Source of the DNA: JBGSUZ01 sp043770095
Lineage (GTDB): Bacteria; Bacillota; Clostridia; Peptostreptococcales; Acidaminobacteraceae
Direction: 5' to 3'
Length of the DNA stretch: 64,000 nucleotides
Assembly (NCBI GenBank): GCA_043770095.1
Contig: JAYVIR010000087.1
Coordinates: 20,207-84,206, forward strand
Part shown: one piece after another, positions 27,811 to 36,579 of the stretch
Layout of the letters: every line of letters starts with the position of its first letter
Numbering within the stretch: position 1 is the stretch's first letter
Notes under the pieces: generated by a model
What the model saw: only the letters and a program-made list of their open reading frames with translations
What the model was told of the DNA's origin: nothing
Database searches by the model: none
Program-made: the position numbers and the translations under genes

Positions 27811-27852
27811 TAAAATCCCTCTCTTCCGTTTTCCACCTAAAAATGAGTACAA

Positions 27853-27882
27853 AAAAAGCCACCTGAATAAAAGTGGCTTTTT
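27853..27882 (-). terminator. leader terminator/attenuator before the glucan synthase
   Basis: AAAAAGCCAC (27853-27862) and GTGGCTTTTT (27873-27882) form a 10-bp stem; on the minus strand it ends in seven T. It lies between the promoter and the TTG start, so transcription must read through it. The roughly 50-base RNA before it can fold into an AGCAC/GTGCT hairpin. I could not assign a known riboswitch class. Confidence 0.65.
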
Positions 27883-27935
27883 AAAAGTCATATTAATTTT
27901 AGAGGAGCACTCGTCACCGGGTGTGCTACACCAGT

Positions 27936-27964
27936 AGTATATCACATTCTCTTGAAATTGTCTA
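27936..27964 (-). promoter_or_regulatory. sigma-A type promoter of the glucan synthase
   Basis: On the minus strand, TAGACA (27959-27964), a 17-base spacer and TATACT (27936-27941). Transcription would start near 27930, about 120 bases before the TTG start codon. Confidence 0.65.
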
Positions 27965-28118
27965 TTTGTTCCAAAGAGACGTTCTGCAAGTAATTCAATG
28001 CCTATCAATCCATCTTATTTTTATTCTTAAAATTAGCATTGCGCCCGTCGCTGTAAAGATCGAGGCCACCACCATCTGTCAGGATAGCTAGAACGCCTAA
28101 TTCTATCTCAATATGGCA

Positions 28119-28150
28119 AAAGCCGCTCACATTAATTTGTGAGCGGCTTT
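28119..28150 (-). terminator. terminator of Fe-S flavoprotein copy 2
   Basis: AAAGCCGCTCAC (28119-28130) and its exact complement (28139-28150) make a 12-bp stem with a short T-tail on the minus strand, 43 bp after the gene. The rest of 28009-28192 shows no gene. Confidence 0.85.
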
Positions 28151-28192
28151 AAAATATAATTTTATGTTTGAACGCTTATAAAACTTTGGGAC

Positions 28193-30967
28193 TTAGCGCG
28201 TTTCACTGAATGGGTTTAGCTTGTTAATGGCAATCTTTGCCTTTCTGGTAAGTGCTTTCTTCATGATTGTTTTTGGCAAATCATCGATTTCATAACCCTT
28301 CTCATCATAGACACGTTCAAGTTTTATGGCATCAAATTTACATCTTAATGTACAAGCGCCACAACCTACACATAAGTATGAATCACTTTTAGTAGCACCG
28401 CATCCTAAACATCTTGCTGTCTCTTTAATAACCTGCTCTTCGGTAAGAATGCCTCTTAAATCCTTAAATGTCGTCTTAGCCACTTTTCCATCTACATGGC
28501 TGATGTGCTGTCTTTGAGTACCATCGTAATCGATTTGATCCGATAAATTTGTTTTATCTAACATTTTATAATAATGCGTGTCTCTTCCAAATATTAAAGA
28601 CTGACCATTTTGAACAAAACGATGAAGAGATACAGCCCCTTCTTTGCCTGCTGCAATGGCGTCTATTGCTAGTCTTGGGCCGCTTACTATATCACCGCCT
28701 GAGAAGATGTCAGCTTTAGATGACTGCAGGGTAATAGGATCGACTTCTATGGTATTTCTAGCAGTGAGTGTCACGCCTTCGCCTTTTAAAAGGTCACCAT
28801 AAGCATAGGTTTGTCCAACCGAAAGTAGCACGTAATCACAAGCAATCACTTTTATATCTGTCTTGTCAAATTGAGGATTAAATCTACCGTCTGCATCAAA
28901 GACTGACAAACAACGTTGGCATTCAATGCCTGTTACCTTGCCATTTTCTGTAATGATGCGCGTTGGTCCCCAACCGTTGTTAATGAGAATTTCTTCTTCA
29001 AGTGCTTCATGCACTTCTTCTTTATGCGCTGGCATATGAACGCGTTCTTCTAAGCACAACAACTCTGTATGTGTCACACTTGCAAGACGACCTGCACTTC
29101 TAGCAACGTCTATTGCCACATTTCCGCCGCCAATAACGACAACTTTTCCGTTAACCGATGTTTCTTCTCCAAGATTAACCCGTCTTAAGAACTCGACACC
29201 ACTTAAAACAGCCTGAGCGTCTTCTCCTTCTATACCAAGCATTCTGCCTGACTGTGCGCCAATGGCAATATAAAAGGCATTGAAACCTTTGTCTCTTAGC
29301 GCCTGAATAGAAATGTCTTTTCCAATTTCAACGCCTGTTTCAAACGTCACGCCCATTTCACGAATCACATCAATTTCAGCTTCTAGCACCTCTTTTTCAA
29401 GACGATACGAAGGAATACCTAACGTGAGCATTCCGCCAAGCTTTTTCTCTTTTTCAAAGACAGTAACGTCATAACCATCAATCGCTAAATCGTATGCGCA
29501 GGTAAGACCTGAAGGTCCAGAGCCAATAATTGCAATTTTTTTATCGCTATAATCATGTCTTTTTTCAGGTATAAAGCGCGTACTTTTTTCCATGTCTCTT
29601 TCAGCGATGAATTTTTTAATATCGTCCACTGCAACCGCCTCATCAAAATCACCACGGGTGCAATCTTCCTCACAAAGTCTTGGGCAAATACGACCACAAA
29701 CAGCAGGAAGCGGATTATGCTTTTTGATAAGTTCTAAGGCTTCTGTGTACTTACCTTGAGAAGCAAGTTTAATATAACCTTGTACGGGAATATGTGCTGG
29801 ACAGTTGGTAATGCAAGGTGCAGTCCCTGATTCCAGCGCATTTTTTCTATTTGTGCGATAATCGCTATTCCATTTATCTTCTAGCCACTCGGTATTTCTA
29901 GGCGTTATTTTGGTAATGGTTTCATCGATTGGCGTCTTGGTGCAAAGCTTTTGCCCGAGTCTTAAGGCGTTAGTAGGACACACGTCTACACATTCACCAC
30001 AAGCCACGCACTTCGATTCATCCACCGATGATTTATAATTGGATCTAACGATGTCATTGTTGACGAATTCATTTGCCAAACGCATCGCATAGCAGCCGCA
30101 GCCACAGCAGTTACAAATAGCATGGGTATGCCCCGGCGTATCTAGGTTAGGAATCGAGTGCATAAGGCCATTGTCCTCTGCTCTTCGAATAATCTCAAAT
30201 GCTTCTTCACGGGTAATTTCTCGACCGCGTCCAGTCTTGATGTAGTACTCTGCAGCATGGTCTAGCTGGATACACATGTCTTCTTTCAAATGTCCGCAGC
30301 CCTCACCCATTGCTTCTCTTGAGGTACGGCATGAACAATCCGAAACAGAGAATACGCTGGCTTCGTTTAAATGCACAGACAATTCTTCGTAGCTCGCTCT
30401 TCGTGCTTCCCCGTCTAAAGAACGTTCAATGGGAATAACACGCATAGGGCCTGCGCCAACAGGCATGATTCCTGCTGCCATTGGTCCTTTTTTACTTCCA
30501 AAATAGTAGAAAGCTTCTGCTACCTGTGGAAATTTAGCGACAAGTTCTTTGTTATTATTGATCAGCTCCAAATGTCCTGGCACAAAAATATCTTGCCAGT
30601 ACATGTCTACGCCGTCTACTGTATTGACAAATGCGGCACCCGTCCACGCTATGTATTCAAGTGCTTCTTGAACTTTTTTATAAGGTTCGCCAGAAGATTT
30701 TGCGACATCGGCTGCACTTAATTTTTTTCTGAATTCTAAATGCAAAGCTATTTTGGCTTGATAGGTATCTAGTATTGGCTCAAGTGCATAATACTCTGGT
30801 CCAAATGGGATTGCCTCACGGCTTGTTCCCGCTTTTGTTCTACCAATTTTATTGGCAAGATCGAGAATTTCTTGTCGATAGTCTCTGCCATCAACATCCG
30901 CCCACGTTAATGCAAAATTAAACCTTTTAGACTTATTATAATTTGTCTTTTGAGTGTCCTTCGCCAT
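28193..30967 (-). CDS. multidomain Fe-S flavoprotein with GltD-type NADPH module (copy 2)
   Basis: A 924-residue paralogue of the protein at 3264-5966 with the same domain order. The N-terminal winged-helix-like part (SAADVAKSSGEPYKKVQEAL) is followed by CSCRTSREAMGEGCGHLK, CNCCGCGC and the ferredoxin motif CVACGECVDVCP near residue 325. The GltD-like core has CGRICPRLCEEDC, FAD site GSGPSGLTCAYDLA and NADPH site GGGNVAIDVARSA. The C-terminal Fe-S pair is CLGCG/CVGCGACTLRC. It has about 20 extra N-terminal residues (KSKRFNFALTWADVDGRDYR). It is monocistronic, ends at a strong terminator and is divergent from the second integrase-like/FAD pair. Both copies keep every visible cofactor motif, so both should be active. 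Partner and substrate are unknown. Confidence 0.85.
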   Translation of the reverse strand: MAKDTQKTNYNKSKRFNFALTWADVDGRDYRQEILDLANKIGRTKAGTSREAIPFGPEYYALEPILDTYQAKIALHLEFRKKLSAADVAKSSGEPYKKVQEALEYIAWTGAAFVNTVDGVDMYWQDIFVPGHLELINNNKELVAKFPQVAEAFYYFGSKKGPMAAGIMPVGAGPMRVIPIERSLDGEARRASYEELSVHLNEASVFSVSDCSCRTSREAMGEGCGHLKEDMCIQLDHAAEYYIKTGRGREITREEAFEIIRRAEDNGLMHSIPNLDTPGHTHAICNCCGCGCYAMRLANEFVNNDIVRSNYKSSVDESKCVACGECVDVCPTNALRLGQKLCTKTPIDETITKITPRNTEWLEDKWNSDYRTNRKNALESGTAPCITNCPAHIPVQGYIKLASQGKYTEALELIKKHNPLPAVCGRICPRLCEEDCTRGDFDEAVAVDDIKKFIAERDMEKSTRFIPEKRHDYSDKKIAIIGSGPSGLTCAYDLAIDGYDVTVFEKEKKLGGMLTLGIPSYRLEKEVLEAEIDVIREMGVTFETGVEIGKDISIQALRDKGFNAFYIAIGAQSGRMLGIEGEDAQAVLSGVEFLRRVNLGEETSVNGKVVVIGGGNVAIDVARSAGRLASVTHTELLCLEERVHMPAHKEEVHEALEEEILINNGWGPTRIITENGKVTGIECQRCLSVFDADGRFNPQFDKTDIKVIACDYVLLSVGQTYAYGDLLKGEGVTLTARNTIEVDPITLQSSKADIFSGGDIVSGPRLAIDAIAAGKEGAVSLHRFVQNGQSLIFGRDTHYYKMLDKTNLSDQIDYDGTQRQHISHVDGKVAKTTFKDLRGILTEEQVIKETARCLGCGATKSDSYLCVGCGACTLRCKFDAIKLERVYDEKGYEIDDLPKTIMKKALTRKAKIAINKLNPFSETR

Positions 30968-31235
30968 GATATTCTCCTTGAGTACATTTATTTATCTTGA
31001 TTATAGCAAGGTTATTGTCACCCAACAAACACCGTAATTTATTTATAATTTGACTCTGCGAACTTTAGCTTTCTGTTAACACTGTGTATTTTTTAACAAA
31101 CATCACGTACTTGCTGTAAATTGCAAAATAATTTCACCTTTTTGTAAACAGATTCATAAAGTAAAATATATTTGCCTCATTGTACTAGGTCTCATCGTAT
31201 GATAATATTTAGACAACCTTAGAGGAGGTCTGACA

Positions 31236-32222
31236 ATGAATGCTGAATCCAAATTTAACATCATTTCTGAGGGACAAAAATACGGCGTCAGTGAAACCTG
31301 CATAAAACACAACATTTCAAGAACGCTCTATTATAGATGGTTAAACCGTTACAAGGCTCTTGGCATTAAAGGTCTTGATAATATTACAAAGCAGTTTTCA
31401 CCTGTGAATAAAACCTCTGACGACATTACTGCAACAACGCTAAGGCTTATAAAAATTCAACCGCTTTTAGGGCCAAAAGAAATCAAGTATCGCTTAGAAT
31501 CTATTGGGTACACCATTAGCGAATCTGCGGTCTATAATATTATGAAAAGACACCAGCTCTCCACCAAAATACAGCGCATTGAATTTGCTCGCAGAAAAGA
31601 CAAAAAAGTAACAACAAACACCCCATCGTTTGACACCTTAGGCAGTGGGGAATGTTGGCTATTTTGGACGACTTATTATGGGGATTTTAAAGGCGTTGGC
31701 AATCTATACGAGTATACGATTTTGGATTATAAAAGTCGGATTGTCTGTACGCGCTTGTATAATAGTTTATCTTTTTCAAATTTTATTGATCTTCTGACAG
31801 CCGTGGCCATTCCCATTGGCCATACTTTGAGTTTCGAAACAAAGCACCTGTGTTTTTTAGACGATTATAGCGAGACTGAGAAAAAACAAGCCACCGTCCT
31901 TGAACAAATTCGTAGCAACGTTCAAAATAGTGGCTTTGATATAAGCATTCATCCCTTTAAAACAATTGTTGATTGCAAAGAACTTTACAGTATCCGAGAG
32001 AATTACACACATCAGTGCCTAAGTCATTTGATGCCTTTTATCCATCGAGGTCTTTCGTTCAATGATTTAAAATTACGCCTGCAAAATCACATTAGAGAAT
32101 ACAACATCAGCTATCCAATCAACTTTGAGGACTGCTGTAGTTCTCCTCTTGAATATCATATTAAGTCAACAAATACCAAACTAATTCTGCCCATTTGGGC
32201 TTATCTCGATCGTGAATATTAA
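31236..32222 (+). CDS. domesticated integrase-like DNA-binding protein (copy 2)
   Basis: A 328-residue protein with the plan of the one at 8599-9663: helix-turn-helix VSETCIKHNISRTLYYRW near residues 20-37, a second DNA-binding region (GPKEIKYRLESIGYTISESA, YNIMKRHQLSTK near 90-115) and an integrase-like fold from about 130. The catalytic residues are gone: the first Asp position reads FWTTYYGDF, the DNG region reads FETKHLCFLDDY, and no clear final Glu is seen. The C-termini of both copies share a leucine/tryptophan segment (LILPIWAYLD here). It starts behind GAGGAGG and is followed after 12 bp by the FAD protein. The start is 268 bp from the divergent Fe-S flavoprotein gene, the natural target of a DNA-binding role. 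Confidence 0.7.
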   Translation: MNAESKFNIISEGQKYGVSETCIKHNISRTLYYRWLNRYKALGIKGLDNITKQFSPVNKTSDDITATTLRLIKIQPLLGPKEIKYRLESIGYTISESAVYNIMKRHQLSTKIQRIEFARRKDKKVTTNTPSFDTLGSGECWLFWTTYYGDFKGVGNLYEYTILDYKSRIVCTRLYNSLSFSNFIDLLTAVAIPIGHTLSFETKHLCFLDDYSETEKKQATVLEQIRSNVQNSGFDISIHPFKTIVDCKELYSIRENYTHQCLSHLMPFIHRGLSFNDLKLRLQNHIREYNISYPINFEDCCSSPLEYHIKSTNTKLILPIWAYLDREY

Positions 32223-32234
32223 GAGGTGATTTAA

Positions 32235-33434
32235 ATGCGTGTAGCAATCATAGGCGCAGGTTTCAGCGGCATGCTCGCCGCTTATTTATTAGAAAAAAAG
32301 GGAATCAAAGTGACTGTCTTTGAAAAACAGGAGTCTATTGGAGGTCATTGTCGCACCTTGGTCAATGGCGATTCTTATATTGAGCTTGGAACCGTATTTA
32401 GTTTTAACGCTCAAATAAAAGCGTTATTGGTTGAATTAGGCATCAGCTATTCTGAGCGATTTACATATCGAAACTTCGTAGATGAGGACTTTTCAAAAGT
32501 TGAACATCTTTCTCGCGCTGAAGTGGCTGCTCTCATTTATGAACTTGCCAAATTAGAAAAAATATTTATGCGATATCAGCCAGAAATTAACGCACTGGAT
32601 TATGGCTATATTCACGAAGATTTAATGCTGCCTTTATATGATTTTTTAAAAAACTATGAATTGGGTATCACTAGTCAAATCATTGCACCACATTTGTCTT
32701 CTTATGGGTTTGGCGACATCAAAGAAACACAAGCTTATTACGCCTTAAATATTTTTAATATTGAGGCCATTTATTCTTTTATTCGTGGGGATAAGCTTCT
32801 TTTTATCAAGAAAGGGGTTTCTGAAATCATCCATAAACTCAGTCAAAATATATCAGATATCCGCTATGCCATAGAAGTCATCAATGTAGAGATGATTGAC
32901 AATCAGGTGAAAGTTGAGACCCCTTATGGCTTTGATTGGTATGACAAAGTTCTCATTACAACAAAGCTACCACAAGGGGTTATTAAAGATGATCTTTATA
33001 ACTTGCTTATGAAAAAAATAGATACCAATCCTTATTTCACTTGTGCATATGAAGTTGAAAATAAGAACATTGTGACTACCTATTTTAAGGCTAATCTTGG
33101 ACAGAAAGAAAAAATTCAGTTCTTCCATACCTTCATGCAAAATGACAAAATTATTTTAGTTGCTTACACTTATGGTACGGTGAGCAAAGAGCTGATCAAT
33201 AGCATTACACAAGATATTGAAAAATCTGGCGTTAAAATTAATCATCTCATTACCGCAAAGCAGTGGCATATTTTTCCGCATCTTAACGCACATAATTTAA
33301 CCCAGAATTTTTATGAAGACATCGCCAACAGGCAAAAAAATAGTCATATTTACCTGATTGGTTCTTTGGTTTCTAAACCTTCAATTTCGAACTTGTATGA
33401 GTCTGTGAGACATTTTATCGACCATAATTTTTAA
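32235..33434 (+). CDS. FAD-dependent amine-oxidase-like oxidoreductase (copy 2)
   Basis: A 399-residue flavoprotein homologous to that at 7353-8606. The FAD Rossmann motif IIGAGFSGMLAAYLLE begins at residue 4 and FEKQESIGGHCRT follows. The shared segment HLSSYGFGD lies near 155. The first copy has the same layout and similar length but the two are clearly diverged. It starts behind AGAGGTGA, 12 bp after the integrase-like gene, so the two form an operon. Probably cytoplasmic, as no signal peptide is seen. The substrate is unknown; amine or pigment-precursor oxidation are family-level guesses. Confidence 0.77.
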   Translation: MRVAIIGAGFSGMLAAYLLEKKGIKVTVFEKQESIGGHCRTLVNGDSYIELGTVFSFNAQIKALLVELGISYSERFTYRNFVDEDFSKVEHLSRAEVAALIYELAKLEKIFMRYQPEINALDYGYIHEDLMLPLYDFLKNYELGITSQIIAPHLSSYGFGDIKETQAYYALNIFNIEAIYSFIRGDKLLFIKKGVSEIIHKLSQNISDIRYAIEVINVEMIDNQVKVETPYGFDWYDKVLITTKLPQGVIKDDLYNLLMKKIDTNPYFTCAYEVENKNIVTTYFKANLGQKEKIQFFHTFMQNDKIILVAYTYGTVSKELINSITQDIEKSGVKINHLITAKQWHIFPHLNAHNLTQNFYEDIANRQKNSHIYLIGSLVSKPSISNLYESVRHFIDHNF

Positions 33435-33435
33435 T

Positions 33436-33657
33436 TTAGAACAATTCATCCATTAACATTTTGATGTTTTTCATTCTTTGACTCGTTTCTTCTTTTAGTA
33501 TTTCAACGATTTGATCATTTTCAATTAGCACAACATCGCCTTCTTTGGCTTCAAGCATTCCTTTGGGGATGTTTACCATCGTTTGATGCTCAAGCTCGAC
33601 GACATAAAAATCGCTTTCCATTCTATCAATAATGCCTTTCCTTGCAATGGCTTTCAT
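33436..33657 (-). CDS. DUF3006 small protein
   Basis: A 73-residue protein with a DUF3006-type small beta fold (GIIDRMESDFYVVELE, then NIPKGMLEAKEGDVVLIEND). The ATG at 33657 is chosen because AGGAGGT lies just upstream; earlier in-frame codons overlap the preceding gene. It follows the metallo-beta-lactamase-fold gene by 11 bp, an association commonly seen for this family. The function is not known. Confidence 0.8.
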   Translation of the reverse strand: MKAIARKGIIDRMESDFYVVELEHQTMVNIPKGMLEAKEGDVVLIENDQIVEILKEETSQRMKNIKMLMDELF

Positions 33658-33668
33658 AGAAATACCTC

Positions 33669-34697
33669 CTACTGTGGTGGATGGCAGAGTCCGCATGGCC
33701 CGTAGCCTTTTGATTTTGCGTCTTTAAGGCCAATTGGAATTTTTGAATTCTTAAGACCCGAACAGCCCTCTACATGATACTTTTTACCCGATTTTGTAAT
33801 GAATATGGCAACACTTTCACTTGCTGATGTCACTTTTTTTGCGGCGACAGCAGTCACGTTCCCTGTCCTTTCAGACTTTACAGTGAGCGTGCTCCCATCC
33901 GTGGTGAACGTTATGCTCCCAAGTAAATCTGTTCGAACCGTTTTTATTTTCCCAATCCGAGCTAAGGTTTCGCTATTCGGGTGCTTGTAGGTATTGCCTG
34001 CACCCACTGAAATTACAGCATATTCAGGTGATACTTCCTTTAAAAATGCACTACTAGTCGATGTTTGTCCCCCGTGATGCCCTACTTTTAGCACATCTGC
34101 TTTAAGGCTGATTTGCCCACTCATCATTTCATTTTCAGAGACGGCTTCTGCGTCCCCTGTAAATAAGAAGGTTTTTTTACCAATCGTTAGTTTCGTCACA
34201 ATGCTGTATTCATTGGTTTCATCATAACTAGAAGAAGCTGGTGCAAGGACTTGAAGCTTGACATCGTTTTCATTGACGATGTAATCACCCACTTTTGGCA
34301 CAGACACTTTCATGCCCAGCTTTTTTATGGTGATCAGCAAATTTTCGAAGGTCTTGGTATTAGACGCCGCTTTGGGCATGACTATTTTTGCGGATCCAAT
34401 TGAATTTAGGACATCCGCCGCGCCGCCAATATGGTCTTCATGTGGGTGTGTGCCGATGAAAGCATCTAACTTGGATACTTTATGTGCCTTTAAAAAATCA
34501 ATAATTTTGTCTGAATCCTCTTGATTGCCTGCATCGATTAAAATATTTTTACCGCCTGCTTGTATGAATATTGAGTCCGCCTGTCCAACGTCAATCACAG
34601 TAACCGTGCCGCTTGTCTTCGTCCCTGCAAAAGTGATCCCTAATGAAATTAGAAGGGTTATTGCTAAAACCAAAGTGATTATTTTATTTTTCTCCAT
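33669..34697 (-). CDS. secreted metallo-beta-lactamase-fold hydrolase (ComEC-like), with C-terminal Cys motif
   Basis: A 342-residue protein. An N-terminal signal or membrane segment (ITLVLAITLLISLGITFAG) is followed by an MBL domain of the ComEC/Rec2 C-terminal type: DVGQADSIFI, the metal motif THPHEDHIGGA near residue 85, FTGDAEAVSENEM and KVGHHGGQTSTSS. The last 40 residues hold the motif YHVEGCSGLKNSKIPIGL and CGLCHPPQ, a small cysteine/histidine module found on exported hydrolases. It may be an extracellular nuclease or phosphodiesterase. Ribosome binding site TAGGAGGG precedes the ATG. It is co-transcribed with the DUF3006 gene. Confidence 0.87.
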   Translation of the reverse strand: MEKNKIITLVLAITLLISLGITFAGTKTSGTVTVIDVGQADSIFIQAGGKNILIDAGNQEDSDKIIDFLKAHKVSKLDAFIGTHPHEDHIGGAADVLNSIGSAKIVMPKAASNTKTFENLLITIKKLGMKVSVPKVGDYIVNENDVKLQVLAPASSSYDETNEYSIVTKLTIGKKTFLFTGDAEAVSENEMMSGQISLKADVLKVGHHGGQTSTSSAFLKEVSPEYAVISVGAGNTYKHPNSETLARIGKIKTVRTDLLGSITFTTDGSTLTVKSERTGNVTAVAAKKVTSASESVAIFITKSGKKYHVEGCSGLKNSKIPIGLKDAKSKGYGPCGLCHPPQ

Positions 34698-34809
34698 CGA
34701 TTGATCCCTCCTAGATTTTGTACGGTTTTATTTTGCACAACTCCAGTTTATCCTATTCTGGGAAATCAATCAAATTTGGTAAAAATATACTATTGTTTTA
34801 CACAAAAAA

Positions 34810-34827
34810 AGAACCCGTTAAGGTTCT
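34810..34827 (-). terminator. terminator of the cell-wall lipoprotein operon
   Basis: AGAACC (34810-34815) with GGTTCT (34822-34827); on the minus strand it is followed by a T-rich run. It lies 7 bp after the glycoside-hydrolase-like gene. Confidence 0.75.
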
Positions 34828-34833
34828 TCACTT

Positions 34834-36564
34834 TTATTCAACAACCCATACCAATTCCGGTTTAATGACCTTAAATACGTCATTTTCTAAAACAATCTTA
34901 AACTTTGCCTCTTTCATCGTAGAAGTTCCTTTAGTGGAACTGTAGTCTACGTTAACCTTCGCAAGGTATTCTTTGTCTGTATTTTTAGAAATACTGACAA
35001 TTTCATAGTTTTTTAGAACGGGTAACGTCTTTTTAATTTCTATCACAAATGATTCATAATCCTCTTGCCTCTCAGCAATTGGCGTCAAAAGATAGAGTGC
35101 GCTATAACGTCCTTTTTTTTCTGCTCTCAAATATTCTGTTAACATTATTTCTGGCGTCCTTGATAAAATATCTTCTTCACTTTTTCTGATGTTTTTATTC
35201 ATGCGTTCATGGTAAAAGAAACTCATGGGCTCGTAATTACACGTAGCGTTCCAAATGATGTACTCATCAATTCCCAGTTCCATACTCGCCACTATTTGAT
35301 CAGAAATGGCTTTTGCGTCATAATCGATGTTCCCTTTGACCCAGCTTGCTGTAAATCCTTGGAACCAAGGTCTTATGATTGCTGGTTTTTTTTGAGCTGC
35401 ATTTCTTTCTATCGCTTCCATTAATGCAAATCTCGAAATTTCATAGGGATGTTTGTCTGGCACATCATAACCGTACAATCCAGCACCATAGTGACTAGGG
35501 TAAATCATAGGACAAATATAGTCAGTCGGCTTGGCAATTTTTCGCCAAGTTTGGCCAATATCTTCTGGTTGATCATCCCATGAACGGGTTATGAACCCGA
35601 ATACATCTGCTGAGACATTCACGTTGTAAGGTTCTAATTCTTTATGCGCATACTGTAAAAATTGCTCAATTACATCATCTTTTGCTCTATCATTTCGCCC
35701 AGGAAATTCTGTAATCGGGTTATACGTTTTGGCGTTATCAGGAAAACGCACATAATCAAATTGAACCTCGTTAAAGCCTCTTAAAGCTGATTCTTTTGAA
35801 ATCGCCAATGCATATTTCCAGACATATTCGTCAAATGGATTTACCCATGAGACGCCAGCTTTATCCTTATAAACGCCACCCGTTTTCAACTGAATAGCAT
35901 GTTCAGGTTTTGCTATTGCAAAATAGGGATCTTTAAATGCCACCACTCGTGCAATCGAATAAATATCATTTTGACTTAGGTAAGTCATTAATTTGTCGTA
36001 TTTTTTGAAAGGCGTTACCTTACTTGAATTTAATTTTCCTACAAGTTCTATGTCACTATTCCACACAATGAGTCCATCGTCATTTTTGATATCAATGACA
36101 AGGGCATTTACCTCAGTCGCTTTGCAGATGGCCAAGGCTTTTTCCAATTTATTGATTTCTTCCATTCTGCTGGTGTCAGCTGGTTTGCCAGATTCACCGC
36201 TGATTGATTGTATGTATTCTGCGTAATAGTTGACGTCCTTCTCATCAAAGTTAAACCCTGCCACGTTTCCCGTTAGATAAATGGCTTTTGCTTTAACGGT
36301 TTTTAATTTAGGTTGTTGTCCCAGTTTAGGCAGCGGCACATAAAATTCCCCTAGCTGAGTTTTTCGCTCTGCTTCTAACAATTCTCTTTCTTTAAGAAGG
36401 ACTTCTTGATCTTTTTGTGCTTGAGTGCTTGAGTCACTTTTGCTCTCACCCACTTTTGCGTCTTCATTTGTTGGTGTTATTTGTTTATCTGACGGAACTG
36501 AACAGCCTGCTAATGTAAGGCTTAATATAAATACAACTATTGGAAACAACCTATTCTTTTTCAT
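34834..36564 (-). CDS. DUF4015 glycoside-hydrolase-like lipoprotein
   Basis: A 576-residue exported lipoprotein: signal peptide with lipobox (LTLAGC, Cys21), a polar linker, then from about 90 to 430 a TIM-barrel putative glycoside hydrolase (DUF4015). Diagnostic segments are AKAIYLTGNVAG, NALVIDIKNDDGLIVW, YSIARVVAFKDPY, FNEVQFDYVRFPD (probable acidic active-site residues), SADVFGFITRSW and ICPMIYPSHY. A C-terminal region of about 110 residues (RAEKKGRYSALYLLTP onward) forms a separate alpha/beta domain. It follows a polysaccharide deacetylase by 15 bp, so the two probably act together on cell-wall or extracellular polysaccharide. The substrate is not known. Confidence 0.87.
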   Translation of the reverse strand: MKKNRLFPIVVFILSLTLAGCSVPSDKQITPTNEDAKVGESKSDSSTQAQKDQEVLLKERELLEAERKTQLGEFYVPLPKLGQQPKLKTVKAKAIYLTGNVAGFNFDEKDVNYYAEYIQSISGESGKPADTSRMEEINKLEKALAICKATEVNALVIDIKNDDGLIVWNSDIELVGKLNSSKVTPFKKYDKLMTYLSQNDIYSIARVVAFKDPYFAIAKPEHAIQLKTGGVYKDKAGVSWVNPFDEYVWKYALAISKESALRGFNEVQFDYVRFPDNAKTYNPITEFPGRNDRAKDDVIEQFLQYAHKELEPYNVNVSADVFGFITRSWDDQPEDIGQTWRKIAKPTDYICPMIYPSHYGAGLYGYDVPDKHPYEISRFALMEAIERNAAQKKPAIIRPWFQGFTASWVKGNIDYDAKAISDQIVASMELGIDEYIIWNATCNYEPMSFFYHERMNKNIRKSEEDILSRTPEIMLTEYLRAEKKGRYSALYLLTPIAERQEDYESFVIEIKKTLPVLKNYEIVSISKNTDKEYLAKVNVDYSSTKGTSTMKEAKFKIVLENDVFKVIKPELVWVVE

Positions 36565-36579
36565 ACGGTACCCCTTTTG

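Noticed and set aside
27815..27935. Known riboswitch in the glucan synthase leader
   Set aside because: I compared the leader by eye with cyclic di-GMP, guanidine, fluoride and T-box patterns and found no convincing match; only the terminator is reported.
19042..28008. Longer glucan synthase start at 28008
   Set aside because: It would place the promoter, a leader terminator and 66 atypical residues inside the protein; the TTG at 27810 has a ribosome binding site.
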